The notes below the pieces were generated by a model, which was not told the origin of the DNA, ran no database searches, and was given only the letters and a program-made list of their open reading frames with translations. A program made the position numbers and the translations under genes. A stretch of 64,000 nt of DNA from Tipula vernalis (lineage: Eukaryota; Arthropoda; Insecta; Diptera; Tipulidae), in the NCBI GenBank assembly GCA_958295665.1, contig OY282558.1:23869409-23933408 (forward strand). The letters run 5' to 3'. How positions within the stretch are numbered: the stretch's first letter is position 1; every line of letters starts with the position of its first letter. Shown one piece after another: positions 1-12,129 of the stretch.

Positions 1-964
1 CTATAAACATAATTAAATTTTATTTGCGAAATATATATAGCACAAGGCAAAAATGGACATTATGTATTTACGAGTATATGTACAAAGATTTTTTATTAAA
101 AAAAAAAAAATATTAGATTACAAATAAATGAAAGAAATATTAAAATAATTGAAGAAAAGCAAAAACTATTTTTATAACTTGCCTGTACATAAAATTAAAA
201 ATAATTTGTACGAAATAATGTATCCACTATCATATCTGTATAATTTACTTCCGTTTTTAAATAGTTTCATGTCATTTATTGATTTTTAACAGAAACCCTA
301 TCTATAAACACAAACACGCACACTTCATAAATATATAAAAATCTCGTCCACTTCAAATTTATTTACTATTACTAGACATGGGTAGATAAACAGATGATTA
401 CTGTCAATTTAGAGTGTGCTAATTATTAATATTAATATCAAACACTTGCTAATTTATTTTATTGATGTATCTATTTAAAAATAGAAATCGTTAGTTCCTC
501 TCTATTTCCTTCCTTTAGTTAAAAACTTTAAAAGTAAAAAGACAGTCGATTCCCAAGAATCTCCAAATGATAATTTACGTACGTACATATAGTAAGATGC
601 ATAGAAAGAAATATGTTGAGTTTATAAAATATTTTTATTGTATACAACAGTATTATTGTATATCATTATATTTCATTGAACTATACAAATGTAAACCTAA
701 AAATAAAATTACATAATCGAATCAATGAACTGAATATTATACCTATAGACAATCCCTTTTTCAAGTTGATTAGTAAATAAGATATCTACAAGTAATACTT
801 GGTTTTTTTGGCATTAAAATTTTTTTAGAAATTTCAATATTTATAATTATACCATAGACCTTCATAAAATTCAGATATTCTTTGATAATTAGATCAGGGT
901 CAATTGAGTTGAACTATAATTACAGCCATCCGCAAGCTTTACGATTTATTTAAATCCTATAATT
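1..964. other. AT-rich non-coding DNA
   Basis: I see no coding potential, terminal repeats or tandem structure here. It is presumably intron or flank of the RhoGAP gene. Confidence 0.6.
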
Positions 965-1275
965 TGTTTGCAAATCATTAATTAAGGTATCAAAGATTCG
1001 ATCAAAGGAGTTTTGCCGAAATCTCAGCCACACTTCTCAGCCAAGCGCTCTTAATTTTTGCCGGCTCATCAATATGTGTTTGGTTTGGCGTTGTTATGAT
1101 GGAAGAAAATGCACCCTTTAAATGGAAGTGACCAAACCATCTATATGCTGTTTCATTCGATAAAGAATTTTGATCCTAAACTCGACAAATTTGTTTCCCA
1201 GCCTTGGGCAGCTTATTTGCCTGTTTCATAGTAAAATAACAAAATATAGCGAATTTTTTCAGAAATTTCACTCAT
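965..1275 (-). pseudogene. Mariner-like transposase N-terminal relic
   Basis: Reading from an ATG at 1275, the reverse strand gives MSEISEKIRYILLFYYETGK, which matches the start of mariner transposases. After a frame change comes NETAYRWFGHFHLKGAFSS and then HIDEPAKIKSAWLRSVAEIS, corresponding to the two DNA-binding helix-turn-helix regions and the linker of mariner proteins. At least one stop (after ETGK) and one frameshift interrupt it. No catalytic DDD/E part is visible, so this is an inactive 5' fragment. I did not find its terminal repeats. The assignment rests on the order of three partial matches. Confidence 0.5.
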
Positions 1276-3031
1276 TTTCACACTAATATAACTACTGATA
1301 CGATTAACGAAACACAAAAGTATCTGTATGAAAATTGTAGACTGAATTGTTACCTTTCAAACAGTATGATGCAATCTGATTTGTGCTGCTCGATATAAGA
1401 CACCAACAGCATCTAGTGACAAAAACTCTCAACACTTTTTCCCCAACCCAATATATTCCTACATTTAGTACATATAGTATATTATTCAGTACAATGTACA
1501 AATTAAATATTGTTATTGCGCCTAATACATATTTAGTATTAATATTTTCTTGTGGCTATGCTTTAAAAATATTTTGTTGAATACATAAGATGCCAGGATT
1601 CAACATGTCTCGACAGGATTTAAATTGTCACTAATAATGCGGTAAACTGCCCCCCATGATGCTTTACTGGTGAAGTGCTAGACATATCTTTATAGTTTAT
1701 GCTTCAAAAAATTTAGAGAAGACCAATAGTGGTGAAAACTCCGGGCGAAATTATAGTAGTAGTCCACAATTGAATCAACAGCTGTCTAAATTGACCAACA
1801 AATTCCTAATTACCTTTCTTTTAACGATATTGAAAGGGTACTCCGAACAACATAGTAGAGAAAGAGAGAGAGATGATAATAATTTCTACAAGAACCAGAT
1901 GTAGGAATTAGAAATTGTGCAAAGCTTTGCAGAAAATGAGGTATGGCTAAGGAATACATATTACGTTTAAAAATGTAACAGACGCTTCGTAAAGTGTAAA
2001 CCTTTGTTGATTTTAACATTTATGTTGGCGGCAAGTAGAAAAATTTCTTCAGAGAGTGAGTTTTCGAAGGTCGTTTACTAATTGGTGCCAGGCTAAAAAT
2101 TATTATACGCGTTCTTTGACATCCGTGAAATTCTAAAATCCGACCGGCAGACATTTTCCACGAGTCACAGCCGAAGACAGACAAGTCAAACCGTTAATCT
2201 TGATAGAATCTCAGGTAAAACTAATTGGTTCAGGTTCAAAACTAATTGATTCAGGGCGAGAGGCAGACGTGTCGAACTGGAACGATAATGGATGTACAAG
2301 GGTAAAATGTTGTTAGGATGAAGTTATTTTGTATAAATAGTAAATGAAAAACGTGATCGGAAGACATATTTACGTGAATCAAAACATAAACACGAAAATC
2401 TCGATACTTCTGTATACTGTACATTTCCAAATTTTTGTTTTAGATGAAAATTATGAAAGCGGTAGGCTCGAAGAGTGATGAAAATGTAGATGACGAAAAT
2501 GTTCCCGAAGAAATTGAAAATTGAAAAAAAAAAAGTTTTCTTTAAAAAATATTAATAAAATTAAATGTTTGGTTAAAAAATGAATTATTTTTACTTTATA
2601 AGAAACCCGGAAAATAAAGGAAAATGGGGAAATGATGAGAGGGGATTATTGGGGGCTATAATTGGGGGCTCAGTTTTCGAAAATTATATTCTTGCACTTA
2701 TGATTTTTGAAAATTGAAACCCGAGAGACCTGATGTTATGCTTCTAAATACAGAAAACGGCTCGGATGTACTGGGCCTATTTACTCTTTCATGCTTCTGG
2801 TTCCTTCGGAAGACTTTAAAGTGAACTTCTCCAAAGCAAATATTTAACTTCATGTAGCCTGGAATTCCGGCGAATTCGTACACAATTAAGTCAAAAAGGA
2901 ACGCTTCTGCATAAATCTTTTGCGAGTACAGCTTTTTTAAAAAAGAATTTACGAGGAGCAAATTTGAAACAGCTTATTTTTATGTAAACTTAAAATTCCA
3001 GTTCATAAGTAAATTCTGTACACTTAGGACA
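1276..3031. other. Non-coding stretch with short unassigned frames
   Basis: Mostly AT-rich. At 2698-2961 the reverse strand carries an 87-codon frame (with YEFAGIPGYMKLNICFGEVH) of ordinary protein-like composition that I do not recognise. The stretch 2018-2330 is less AT-rich and may be a decayed element. Confidence 0.35.
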
Positions 3032-3257
3032 TACACTGGCTCGCAAAAGTAGGTTAAAAAACTATTTTATTTTTTATTTTCTCAGTTATTCAATCAGTTT
3101 TCAATATAAAAAAACATGGGCTATAACATTCCGTAATTCAATAATATTTTATTCGAATATTAAAAAAATATTTTAAAAAAATCATCTTGTTTCAATTAAG
3201 AAAACGTATAAAAAATGATCAACCAATTATGCGCAGCAAAAATATGTTTAAAAAAAA

Positions 3258-3551
3258 TTAATAACCGCAATTTTCGCCTGTCCTTTCTGCCATCCGCGCA
3301 ATTCGGGTTGGTAAGGAGTGTGTATGTGTATACTTCTGACACTCCGCGGCGCTAATTTGAGACCAGACTACAGTGATGAAAGCTCGCAGCTGAGTCAAAT
3401 TTCTTGGAGCCTTCTCTGATATACGGTATTTCAGCAAATACCACAGGTTTTCAATGGGCGACAGGTCTAGACTCTGCGGTGGCCAAGTTAATACGTTCAC
3501 ATTTGAACTCCTCAAATAGTTTGTGATTGCCGCATTGTCCTGTTGCAACAC
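3258..3551 (-). pseudogene. Inverted copy of the Tc1-like transposase C-terminus
   Basis: On the reverse strand the left arm reads LQQDNAAITNYLRSS, WPPQSLDLSPIENLWYLLKY and then a typical Tc1 C-terminus. This includes the third catalytic residue (Glu in SPIENLW), which is out of frame in the right arm. Only about 28 residues separate the Asp of QQDN from this Glu, against 34 in typical Tc1 elements. The right arm shows a similar shortening after QQDNAP, so the deletion probably predates the arm duplication. Confidence 0.85.
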
Positions 3552-3603
3552 AAAATTCTCACCAATTAACCTCTTTCTCTTATAAGTAATTAGAGCGTTT
3601 AAA

Positions 3604-4278
3604 ATGGAAGGCAGAGTGGCACCAATTAGGCGCCAGAGCCGACCAAGAGCTACTACAAAATCGCAGGATAAGAAAATTCAGTCAATATCAAATGCCGACC
3701 CAAAAATATCTGTATCGCAAATCCAGGCTAAGTTACGAAGCGAGTCCCAACTAAATGTATCTGCCGATACAATACAACGCCAACTTCATGAAAATAATAA
3801 GCACGGTCGAGTTGCACGCAAAATACCATTTATTAGCAAAGTAAATTTGAAGAAAAGGATGCAGTTTTATACTGACCATGCATTAAAACCCAAGAACTAT
3901 TGGGATCCTATTCTATGGACCGACGAATCGATGGTCCGGCTGAAGCACAGTCATGGCAGAATGTTCGTTTGGCGTAATACGGCGGAAGTTTTGTCATTTA
4001 ATTGCACAAAACCCACTCTAAAGTCGTTTGAGAAAGGCATTATGATTTGCGGATTCATGTGTTCAGCCGGTGTTGCACAAATAAAAGTGCTTGAAGGCAA
4101 TGTCACCGCTGCAGTGTACCTTAAACTCGTCGAGGACATTATAATACCGGAAGGAAAGAGGTTAATTGGTGACAATTTTGTGTTGCAACAGGACAATGCG
4201 CCAATAAAATTATTTGAGGAGTTCAAATGTGAACGTATTAACTTGGCCACTCTAGAGTCCAGACCTGTCGCCCATTGA
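3604..4278 (+). pseudogene. Tc1-like transposase, N-truncated and frameshifted
   Basis: The frame encodes a helix-turn-helix (about residues 23-65, with SVSQIQAKLR and SADTIQRQLH), then PILWTDESMVR carrying the first catalytic Asp, and FVLQQDNAP carrying the second. A normal Tc1-like protein has about 60 more residues at the N-terminus; here the inverted left arm takes their place. Soon after QQDNAP the frame is shifted relative to the left arm and ends without the third catalytic residue. The protein is therefore inactive. The first ATG lies just inside the left-arm junction and probably is not the ancestral start. Confidence 0.85.
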
Positions 4279-4692
4279 AAACCTGTGATCGTTGCTGAAA
4301 TACCGTATATCAGGGAAGGCTCCAAGAAATTTGACTCAGCTGCGATCTTTCATCACTGAAGTCTCAAATTAGCGCTGCGGAGTGTCAGAAGTATGCACAC
4401 TCCTTACCAACCCGAATTGCGCGGATGGCAGAAAGGAAAGGCGGAAATTGCGGTTATTAATTTTTTTTAAACCTATTTTTGCTGCGCATAATTGGTTGAT
4501 CTCTTTTTCTTCAACTTTTCTTAATTGAAACAAGATGATTTTTTTAAAATATTTTTTTAATATTCGAATAAAATATTATTGAATTACGGAATGTTATAGC
4601 CCATGTTTTTTTATATTGAAAACTGATTGAATAACTGAGAAAATAAAAAATAAAATAGTTTTTTAACCTACATACTTTTGCGAGCCAGTGTA

Positions 4693-7600
4693 TGTTTCTT
4701 AAGAAGTTTTTTTAATCAAAACAAGAAATCAGTAATTTCACGGATTTGGAAGTGATGAATGTCGAAGAATATAAATTTTATCAGCTCCGACCAACTAACC
4801 AAGACTAGTTTATACACTGGTGACATTATAATTAAGACACAATTAATAGAATACATATTTTGACATTTAAAATTCCAAGTAAGGTTTTTATTTGCGTTTT
4901 TTTTTATTCATAGGTATATAAATAAATGAAGTTATAATTCATGCGGTTGACAATCACAGTTTGGCAAATAAAAAAAATAAAAAAGTAGTACATAGTGGTA
5001 GTTTTGTCTGGCATTTTAATTAAGCCACTTCTTATACAAATAAATAATTTAGAAAAAATTCAAAATTTAATTGGGAAACCTCTTTGCTTCAAGGCTAAAC
5101 TTCATCTCCTGCCTATATGCCTATACTGTTTGTAAGAGAGGCACGTTGGACTGGCGTTCTATTCTTTCAAACCTCCTGAATTTGGGCCCATAAATATTCT
5201 GTTTGTCGGTTTGATTAGTGAGACTTCTCATTTAACATTTCCCCATATGTGCTTTGTTTATTTGCCCTTCTAAGTACAACGCTCATACTTTTAGATTATA
5301 AAAATTTGAATTCGGTGTCATGCTGATAACGCCACCGTGACGGAAGACCGGGCATCCATAATTCCATCGATTTTGCACTGCTATGATTCATAGTTTTGCT
5401 AAATGCTCTTTAGCAAAAGCAATTATTTTGGCTACGTTCGGGTTGCTTAATTGTGATTTATTTTTTGCTTTTCTGCTCTGTGACTTATTTATAATGTCAT
5501 CACTCTAAAAATATCCAAAATATTAAATATTTGAACGGTAACGATTCGTGCAAAAAACGAAATCGAGTAGGGTTTTATTTCTTTACAATTTAGATACTTA
5601 ATCCCTAAAATTACTATTTTTTGTTCAAATGTAAAACCTGAAATACCTAAAACTTTACTGTATTCATTATTATTCTCAACGTTTTTTTTTTTTTAACATA
5701 CGAAATTTTTTGTTTAATAATGTAAGTTTCTTAATTTATAAATGCAATTTGTAGAAAGAATTTGAGCTGGTTTAGCTTATTAATGGCGCACTGTAAAACA
5801 ATTTAGAAAAATGAATTTGATCTTTTTCTTTTAAATGTTTAATTTATTGACAGTTCATAAATCATAGCAACAAATTATTCAATTTGTAGAGAGGATGTGC
5901 TGCCAACTAATGAAGTGTATCTCTTGTTTGATGTGGCAACAAATTATTTCAAGATAACATTATCGAACATGATATTTTAATAAAGGCATTTTGTACTGTA
6001 TGATTCATTTTTAATTGGGTCCATTAATTAAAAAGATGAAAAATGACTTCCTGCTGTAAAAGATAAAAAAAAAATATTCGATTGGTTTCTCACATATCTT
6101 AATGTTTACATCTAAAAATTGTCCCATATTTACAATATCGCGCATTCAAAAGATTATATCTGATTTATTTCTGCATGTCGTTGTATAGATCTATTTTCAT
6201 AAACGATTGTTACTAATGGAATTCAAATGTTGGTATCCGCTCGTCTATCCATTTAGTGTCTTTTTTTTTTTTGTATATAAAATATGTACAAATATTTGCT
6301 AGTTAATGTTGCAAATGGTATATTAAAATATATAGAGTGAGATGAGTAATCATTTTATTTTATCAACTATAATTAAGTATTTCGAAGTGCCTCTTCATCT
6401 TAGAAATTTATTTATGTTGCATGTGTAGAAAATGATCAAATAAAATTAGAAATTGCGGATGTTAAAAATCGTTAAATGATTCATTATGACAAACATAAAA
6501 TCAAAACAATATATTTTCATTTTCGTTTAAAAACAAAAATTGTTGATAAAATTTGTTATTTATTATGCCTCACTCAAACATACACACGAATTTTCCAAGA
6601 AGGTATTGATACACATAAAATAACAACTTGCCGCAGTTAACATAATTATTTGCTTCTTCAACTTCTTATTGACGAGTCGTCGTAAATATGTGAAATTATG
6701 TAATTTACTTTTATTTAGATATGTACATATATGTATATACAATTTATGAATGAATGAATATTTGCTATTTTAAAATTGAAAGCGCAATAAAAAAAGATAA
6801 ATGATTTGTATCTATATTTATGATATAAATATGTACAATACATACATACATAAGTACATACAATACATTTTTTGTGTCATATATTCTATTTATGTTGCCA
6901 ACTGATGTTGGAATTTCTTTATTATCTAAAAATATTTCAATTGTTGTTTTTTTACATCATAAAACTACAGCAGAAATATTCCAATTTAGTATTGTGGAGA
7001 CAAATATGTAGAATTAATCATAAAATAACCACTTTTTAAAAGCTTCTTTATTTAATCAATTAATAATCAAATTGAATTTTTTTTTAAATGTCCTTGGCAA
7101 TGGCGGATATTAAAAAAAAAAAAAATCGGAACTAAGGCGCCTTGACCTCGGTTAAATATCCAAAATAATTACAAAAACTTAAAAAACTTAAATTAGTCCT
7201 CCAAAAATGATTGACAAGTTTTTGCTACATTGTGATTCCATAATAAACCTGTACATATTGTTATAAAGACGCCCTTTTTATTAAGGCGCATTATCTTTTG
7301 ACAAGGTTTATCAAGACAATAAAAAAGGAAACAAAAGAATTACAATAATTACATACATTTACTCAAAAGTGGGTCGATGAAGATTATTATGCATATAACC
7401 ACCTAGCCTAGTGGTACTATTTCCTGTCACTCCAATGAATCTTAAGTAAGCAATAAAGCACTGTGGCATTAAAATAATGCAATTATGTAAAAAAAGAAAA
7501 ATTCTAAAAGCTTTTAAGTGTATTTTCAATTTAATAGAATTCAATTACATATCATTTATAAAGAAATACAAGAAAAAAATATTTTTAATTGTTGTGTAAT

Positions 7601-7999
7601 TGATTTCTATATAAATTTCTTCATTCTTGCATCCGTATCTTTGTAGGATTTTTAAAATTATAAAATGTTCGATTTATTAAATGTAAGGAATGCAAGAATG
7701 TGCTTAATAATTCTGCAACGCTGCTGCAATTTACGTCTTTCAATCTACACATTGTATTGGCCAATATGAAATTTTTGTTTATTCTGTTAGAGGCTGATTA
7801 GTTATAGATTTATATTTTTGTCGTTCTAAACAGATTTGCCAAATATCGATGATTTGTTTTTTTGTTATATGTAATGTGTTTAAACTTTAAAAATCATTTT
7901 CTGAATAGGTAATGAACGAAGTTTTTCCAATTATTCATATGTTAACGAAAACCGTAATCGTTTTCCACATTAAATACATTTAATTTGATTTTATGAATT
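4693..7999. other. AT-rich non-coding DNA
   Basis: No supported gene. The stretch 5040-5400 is less AT-rich and faintly resembles a non-LTR element C-terminus, but not convincingly. The ORF at 7359-7544 (minus) is not recognisable. Confidence 0.5.
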
Positions 8000-9767
8000 T
8001 CAAAAACGACGTTTTATCAATTTTCGAGATGTTTGATTTGCGAGCTGAATTCAACATCTTTCTTTAAACTGACTTCAAATAATAAAAAATGTATTCACAA
8101 ATTACTTATTTCATTAGGACCTCGTAGTTCGTCGCATCATCAAAATTTAATTGGAATACCTTATATTCCAGTAAAAGATGTCAGCCTTGGTATATCCAAG
8201 ATGAAATCGGAATGTGGTTTTGATAACATACCTGCAAAAATACTTAAAGATCTTAACAGCTCGCTATCATTACCACTATCTCTGATATTTAATGCGTCTC
8301 TGAAGAGTGGTGTATTTCCGTTGGTATGGAAAAAGTCAATTATAATTCCCATTTTTAAATCCGGAAAACGGAGCAACATTAAAAATTATCGTGGCATATC
8401 TATATTATCATCAATGCCAAAATTATTTGAGCTTATTATTTCTGATTATTTGTATTTTAATGTTAAACCTTTATTATCACTTCAACAACATGGATTCGTC
8501 AGGCATCGTTCTACCACTACAAATCTTTTAAGTTTAACATCTAAAGTATTCAGTGCCTTTGACTCTAAATGCCAGCTTGATGTGGTTTTCACTGATTTTG
8601 CGAAAGCATTTGACTCACCTCAGTTTGAGTTACTTCTTGCCAAACTGTACAGATTTGGAGTGAGTAAATTGTTTTTGGATTGGATTGGATCATATCTGCG
8701 TGATCGGAAGCAGGTAGTTCAAATTAACGGGTTTACATCTAAGATGATTGAAGTTCATTCTGGAGTGCCTCAGGGCTCCCACCTAGGACCTGTATTATTT
8801 AATGTCTTCATCAATGAAATTGCTTCTTTGTTTCAGTAATGCGACTGTGAATTATATGCCGATGACTTGAAAATATCAAGAAGTGTATGTAGCCCGCAAC
8901 AATGTAATGAAATGCAGAGTGATCTTGATTTGCTGTATAAATGGTCAGTTATGAATAAATTGAACTTAAATTTGGAAAAGTGCAAGATTATGAGCTTCTC
9001 CAGGAAAAAAGCACTTATTATTCATCAATATCTTATTGGTAATCACCAGCTAGAACGAGTTATGACATTTAAAGATTTGGGTGTTGTCCTGGACCATCAA
9101 TTGAATTTTCGAGAACATATTAATTTAATAGTAGCTAAGTCTAATTCTCTACTTGGCTTTATTCGTCGTATCACAAAAGATTTTCGTAATCCACAATCAA
9201 TTAAAACTTTGTATTGTTCCATTGTTCGGTGTAATTTGGAATACGCGTCGATTATTTGGGATCCTGCTTACAATATTTATATTGATAGAATTGAACGAAT
9301 ACAGAAACAATTTATTATTATCTTCATAAATTGAATTGGCCATTTGATCCGAACCTTCCAATGTGGCTGAATAAAATGAATTTGCCATCCTACGGTGACC
9401 GCTGTAGAATTGCTGATTTGGATTCATTGCTTGTAAGACGTAGATGTGCTGCTTCAACATTCATCGCTGATCTGCTTAACAATTCGATTGACTTCCCTAA
9501 ACTACTTGCAAAGATTGATATTCATGTGCCGTGTAAACCTACTCGGAATAGGAATTTTATATATTTGCCGACATTTAAATCTAATTACGCACATAATGAT
9601 CCGGTCCCGGCGATTTGTCGACAATTTAATTGTAATTTTGATGTATTTTAATATTTCTAAATGTTCTTTTAAAAAATTATTAAAAACAAAATTGTAAAAT
9701 TGAAAAATAAAATTGTAATCAAAAAAGGATTTTTATCCCGTTGATGGTAAATAAATAAATAAATAAA
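8000..9767 (+). mobile_element. 5'-truncated non-LTR retrotransposon (Jockey/CR1-type)
   Basis: This is the 3' part of a LINE: reverse transcriptase, a C-terminal region, a short 3' UTR and a terminal (TAAA)n tail at about 9748-9767. The endonuclease and ORF1 are absent, consistent with 5' truncation during target-primed insertion. The left boundary is approximate. It appears related to the copy at 35.9-38.8 kb, which shares the YRGISILS..PKLFE pattern. Confidence 0.85.
8033..9651 (+). pseudogene. Reverse transcriptase of the non-LTR element, broken
   Basis: The reverse transcriptase reads through VWKKSIIIPIFKSGKRSNIK, NYRGISILSSMPKLFE, DVVFTDFAKAFDSP (first catalytic Asp) and VHSGVPQGSHLGPVLFNVFI. 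An in-frame TAA follows at 8837-8839. The same frame continues with CELYADDLKISRS, the catalytic YADD box, and the thumb region to 9334. There a stop and a +/-1 frame change occur; the C-terminal region resumes in another frame (WPFDPNLPMWLNKMNLPSYG) and ends at 9651. The protein is inactive as it stands, but only two lesions separate it from a continuous frame. Confidence 0.9.
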
Positions 9768-11555
9768 TTTTATCAGTACCAGCCTTAGTGCTCATGCACA
9801 GATAAAGTTGTGACAATATCTAACCTTAGTAACAATTGTTCCAAATTTGGACTATCTAATTCGTAAAACTTTAAGTGCCTCAAAGCTGCATACTTAAGCT
9901 AGATATAAATTTGTAGTACAGTTTACCTAACTAAAAATAAAAAATGCAAAATTTCTGTTTCTAAAAATATCTGTAATTTAAGAGTTTTGAATGCCGAGTC
10001 AATAATTTATCGAGCTTTACATTGCGATTGTATCGCTGGGTGTTACCCGATAATATGGATATAAATATTCAACAAACTAAATCATTCATTATCTATGAAT
10101 TTATCGGTGATTCAAATTTACTAGAAAACAATGTTCAGGGTGTAACATTTATTAAAATAGATTATGACAAAGTACCAAATACCAATAAATTTAACAGAGT
10201 ACATCAATTTGCTGTTTTGCATCGGAAAAAAAACTCAATCAAACCGATAAAAATGTCAGAAACAAGGAACAACTGTGATGTACTATCTCAGAGATGTGTT
10301 CGCTTTCTTTCTGTCTTTCAAATTCGCTCTGGACGTTTCTTTACAAATTGATCGGTCTCTCCATACTAAAATATTTGTTTCTGTGTTCATAAATCATAAC
10401 CATTTCGAAAAACGATTTCATTTTGACTCATTATTTTACAGATTTTTTAGAATTCAGACTTATTGTTTATCGTTTCTAAATTTAAATATTACAGTTAGAC
10501 ACTGAGCTACAATTTTGAGGTTTGTTTTCTTTTTTTTTCAATTCCGCGGGCTCTAAAATTCGGGGCTTGGGGTATCAGCCCGTTCAAGCTTGCAGTAAGT
10601 CCTACACAGGTTAGTCAGTTTGGCGGGGGTCGTGCAGTTGACTTAGTCCTAATATGGATGCGCAGTCAAAAATATGGATGAAAAATTGTTTTCATGGTGG
10701 AGTACAAAAGTTGTGTTACAAAAATGTATATAGTATGTCGGCGAAGGATAACCTAAATGGGGTTTTTTTCCAAAAAAATTGTCTATTACATTTTAACCTT
10801 TATGTGACTGAACTGGGTAAAATTGTACCCAAATGGACTTTTGAATTCTGCAAAAATGCACTATGAAGAAAAAGGTTTCAGATTTGATAGATCAAAAAAA
10901 ATAATCAATTGTCATCGAACTGTCAGAGTAAAAAAAAATGTATTTTCATTACTAGTAAGCAACGCAAAAATGAAATAGTGATTTAAAAGTAAGTTTTGTT
11001 GACCCACGCGTACATTGGAAACGATACACCGCTAAACGAATTTTAGACCCAAGCTATATTGAACACGAGAAACGATGGAAATAGACGTCTATAAAAAACA
11101 GCGCGTTTTTGCTTTATTGACAGGAGCCCGAATGGTGATTTTAAAACTCTAAAGAAGAAAAGGAATACGGAGGAAATACTAACGTAGAAAATTATACTGA
11201 GGAAATTGTACCACGATTGTTGGATGGATGATGGGCAGTAGAAACTGCATTTCCGAATGAGCAGTGAAACAGATTTATGGGTATTTAGCGAACTTTTGTT
11301 CAAACGAAACAAGGCCCGAAAAGAGAAAAGAAAAGCAATTGATGGAGACTATGGGGTATTTAGCAAATGCAGAAGCATTTAGGTATTATTTGTTTCAATT
11401 TTTACTTTATGCTGGAATTTATCATATAACTTGTACATAACAGGACGGTGAGTAGTAGATTCAACTTATGCAGAGCCTCTTGTTTTCGCATTTTATATAG
11501 GATGAGTGTAAAAGGTTGTTGAAAATCAATGATGCGAGAACCGCATTATGCCCTT
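9768..11555. other. Unassigned AT-rich DNA
   Basis: Short frames at 10022-10351 and 10654-10866 are not recognisable. The part from about 10550 may belong to the Harbinger element whose transposase relic begins at 11560, but I found no matching terminal repeat. Confidence 0.35.
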
Positions 11556-11559
11556 CGGA

Positions 11560-12100
11560 AACCGAGCAGCATCGGATTTCTAGTGGGTTTCCAAAATTTC
11601 CAGATACATATTTAATAATTGTGCAAATAATTATTAAATGATTATTTAAATCGTAGGAGTAATTGGGGCAATTGATGGATGCCACTTTAAAATATTGGTA
11701 CTAAAGCAATACAATTCATCATACGTAAATAGAAACGTTTATCATTCTGTTGTGTTACAAGATATTTGTAATGGCTGCAAACAGTTTATAGACTGCTACA
11801 TAGGCGAAGTAGGGTCAGTGTATGACGGATCTGTGTGGAAAAGGTCACCTATTTACTGGAATTGATTCCACCTTATTGGTAACATAGCATTTCCATTGAT
11901 GGAATTTTTGCTAACAGCTTTTAAAAATACTGGATATTTAACCGATAACCAAAAAAATTATAATCGATGTTTAGCGAAAAGTAGAGTACGCATTGAGAAC
12001 GCATTCGGAATTATGAAGTTTCGGTTTAGGCATTTAAAATTGATCGAGAATCACACCTATATGTGTGCATTAATTTTAATGACGATATTGAGGTAGAAAG
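11560..12100 (+). pseudogene. PIF/Harbinger (HARBI1-like) transposase relic
   Basis: The order of motifs is that of HARBI1-type nucleases. ISSGFPKFPD comes first, then VIGAIDGCHFKIL (first catalytic Asp). SSYVNRNVYHSVVLQDICNG follows, then GEVGSVYDGSVWKRSP (second Asp) and, after a stop at about 11863 and a frame change, MEFLLTAFKNTGYLTDNQKN. RVRIENAFGIMKFRFRHLK holds the catalytic Glu. The domain is almost complete but interrupted by a stop and at least two frameshifts. The accessory Myb-like protein of these elements was not found. Direct repeats containing GGAAATAAGAAACAG at about 12410 and 12450 lie downstream and may be subterminal repeats. Confidence 0.8.
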
Positions 12101-12129
12101 TGTTGATTTGGAAGAAGAAAACACCTCGA

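Larger units (their letters stand above)
3034..4690 (+). mobile_element. Tc1-like fold-back element with ~540-bp inverted arms
   Basis: The element is bounded by TA dinucleotides (3032-3033 and 4691-4692). Its outer ends are inverted copies of CACTGGCTCGCAAAAGTA. The inverted repeat does not stop there: 3034-3577 is an inverted copy of 4154-4690, with small indels. Each arm holds the terminal repeat and the 3' third of the transposase gene. The left arm therefore replaces the normal 5' end of the element. The central region (3578-4153) carries the middle of the transposase on the plus strand. It lacks the first DNA-binding part of the transposase and cannot be autonomous. Confidence 0.9.

Noticed and set aside
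2018..2330. Possible hAT dimerisation domain (AASRKISSESEFSKV)
   Set aside because: Only one short word resembles the family; no continuing motif or end repeats.
2698..2961. 87-codon minus-strand frame as a RhoGAP downstream exon
   Set aside because: No splice acceptor in phase and no similarity to RhoGAP C-terminal sequences that I recognise.
5040..5400. Possible LINE C-terminal fragment on the plus strand
   Set aside because: The match to the usual C-terminal pattern is too weak and broken by stops in every frame.
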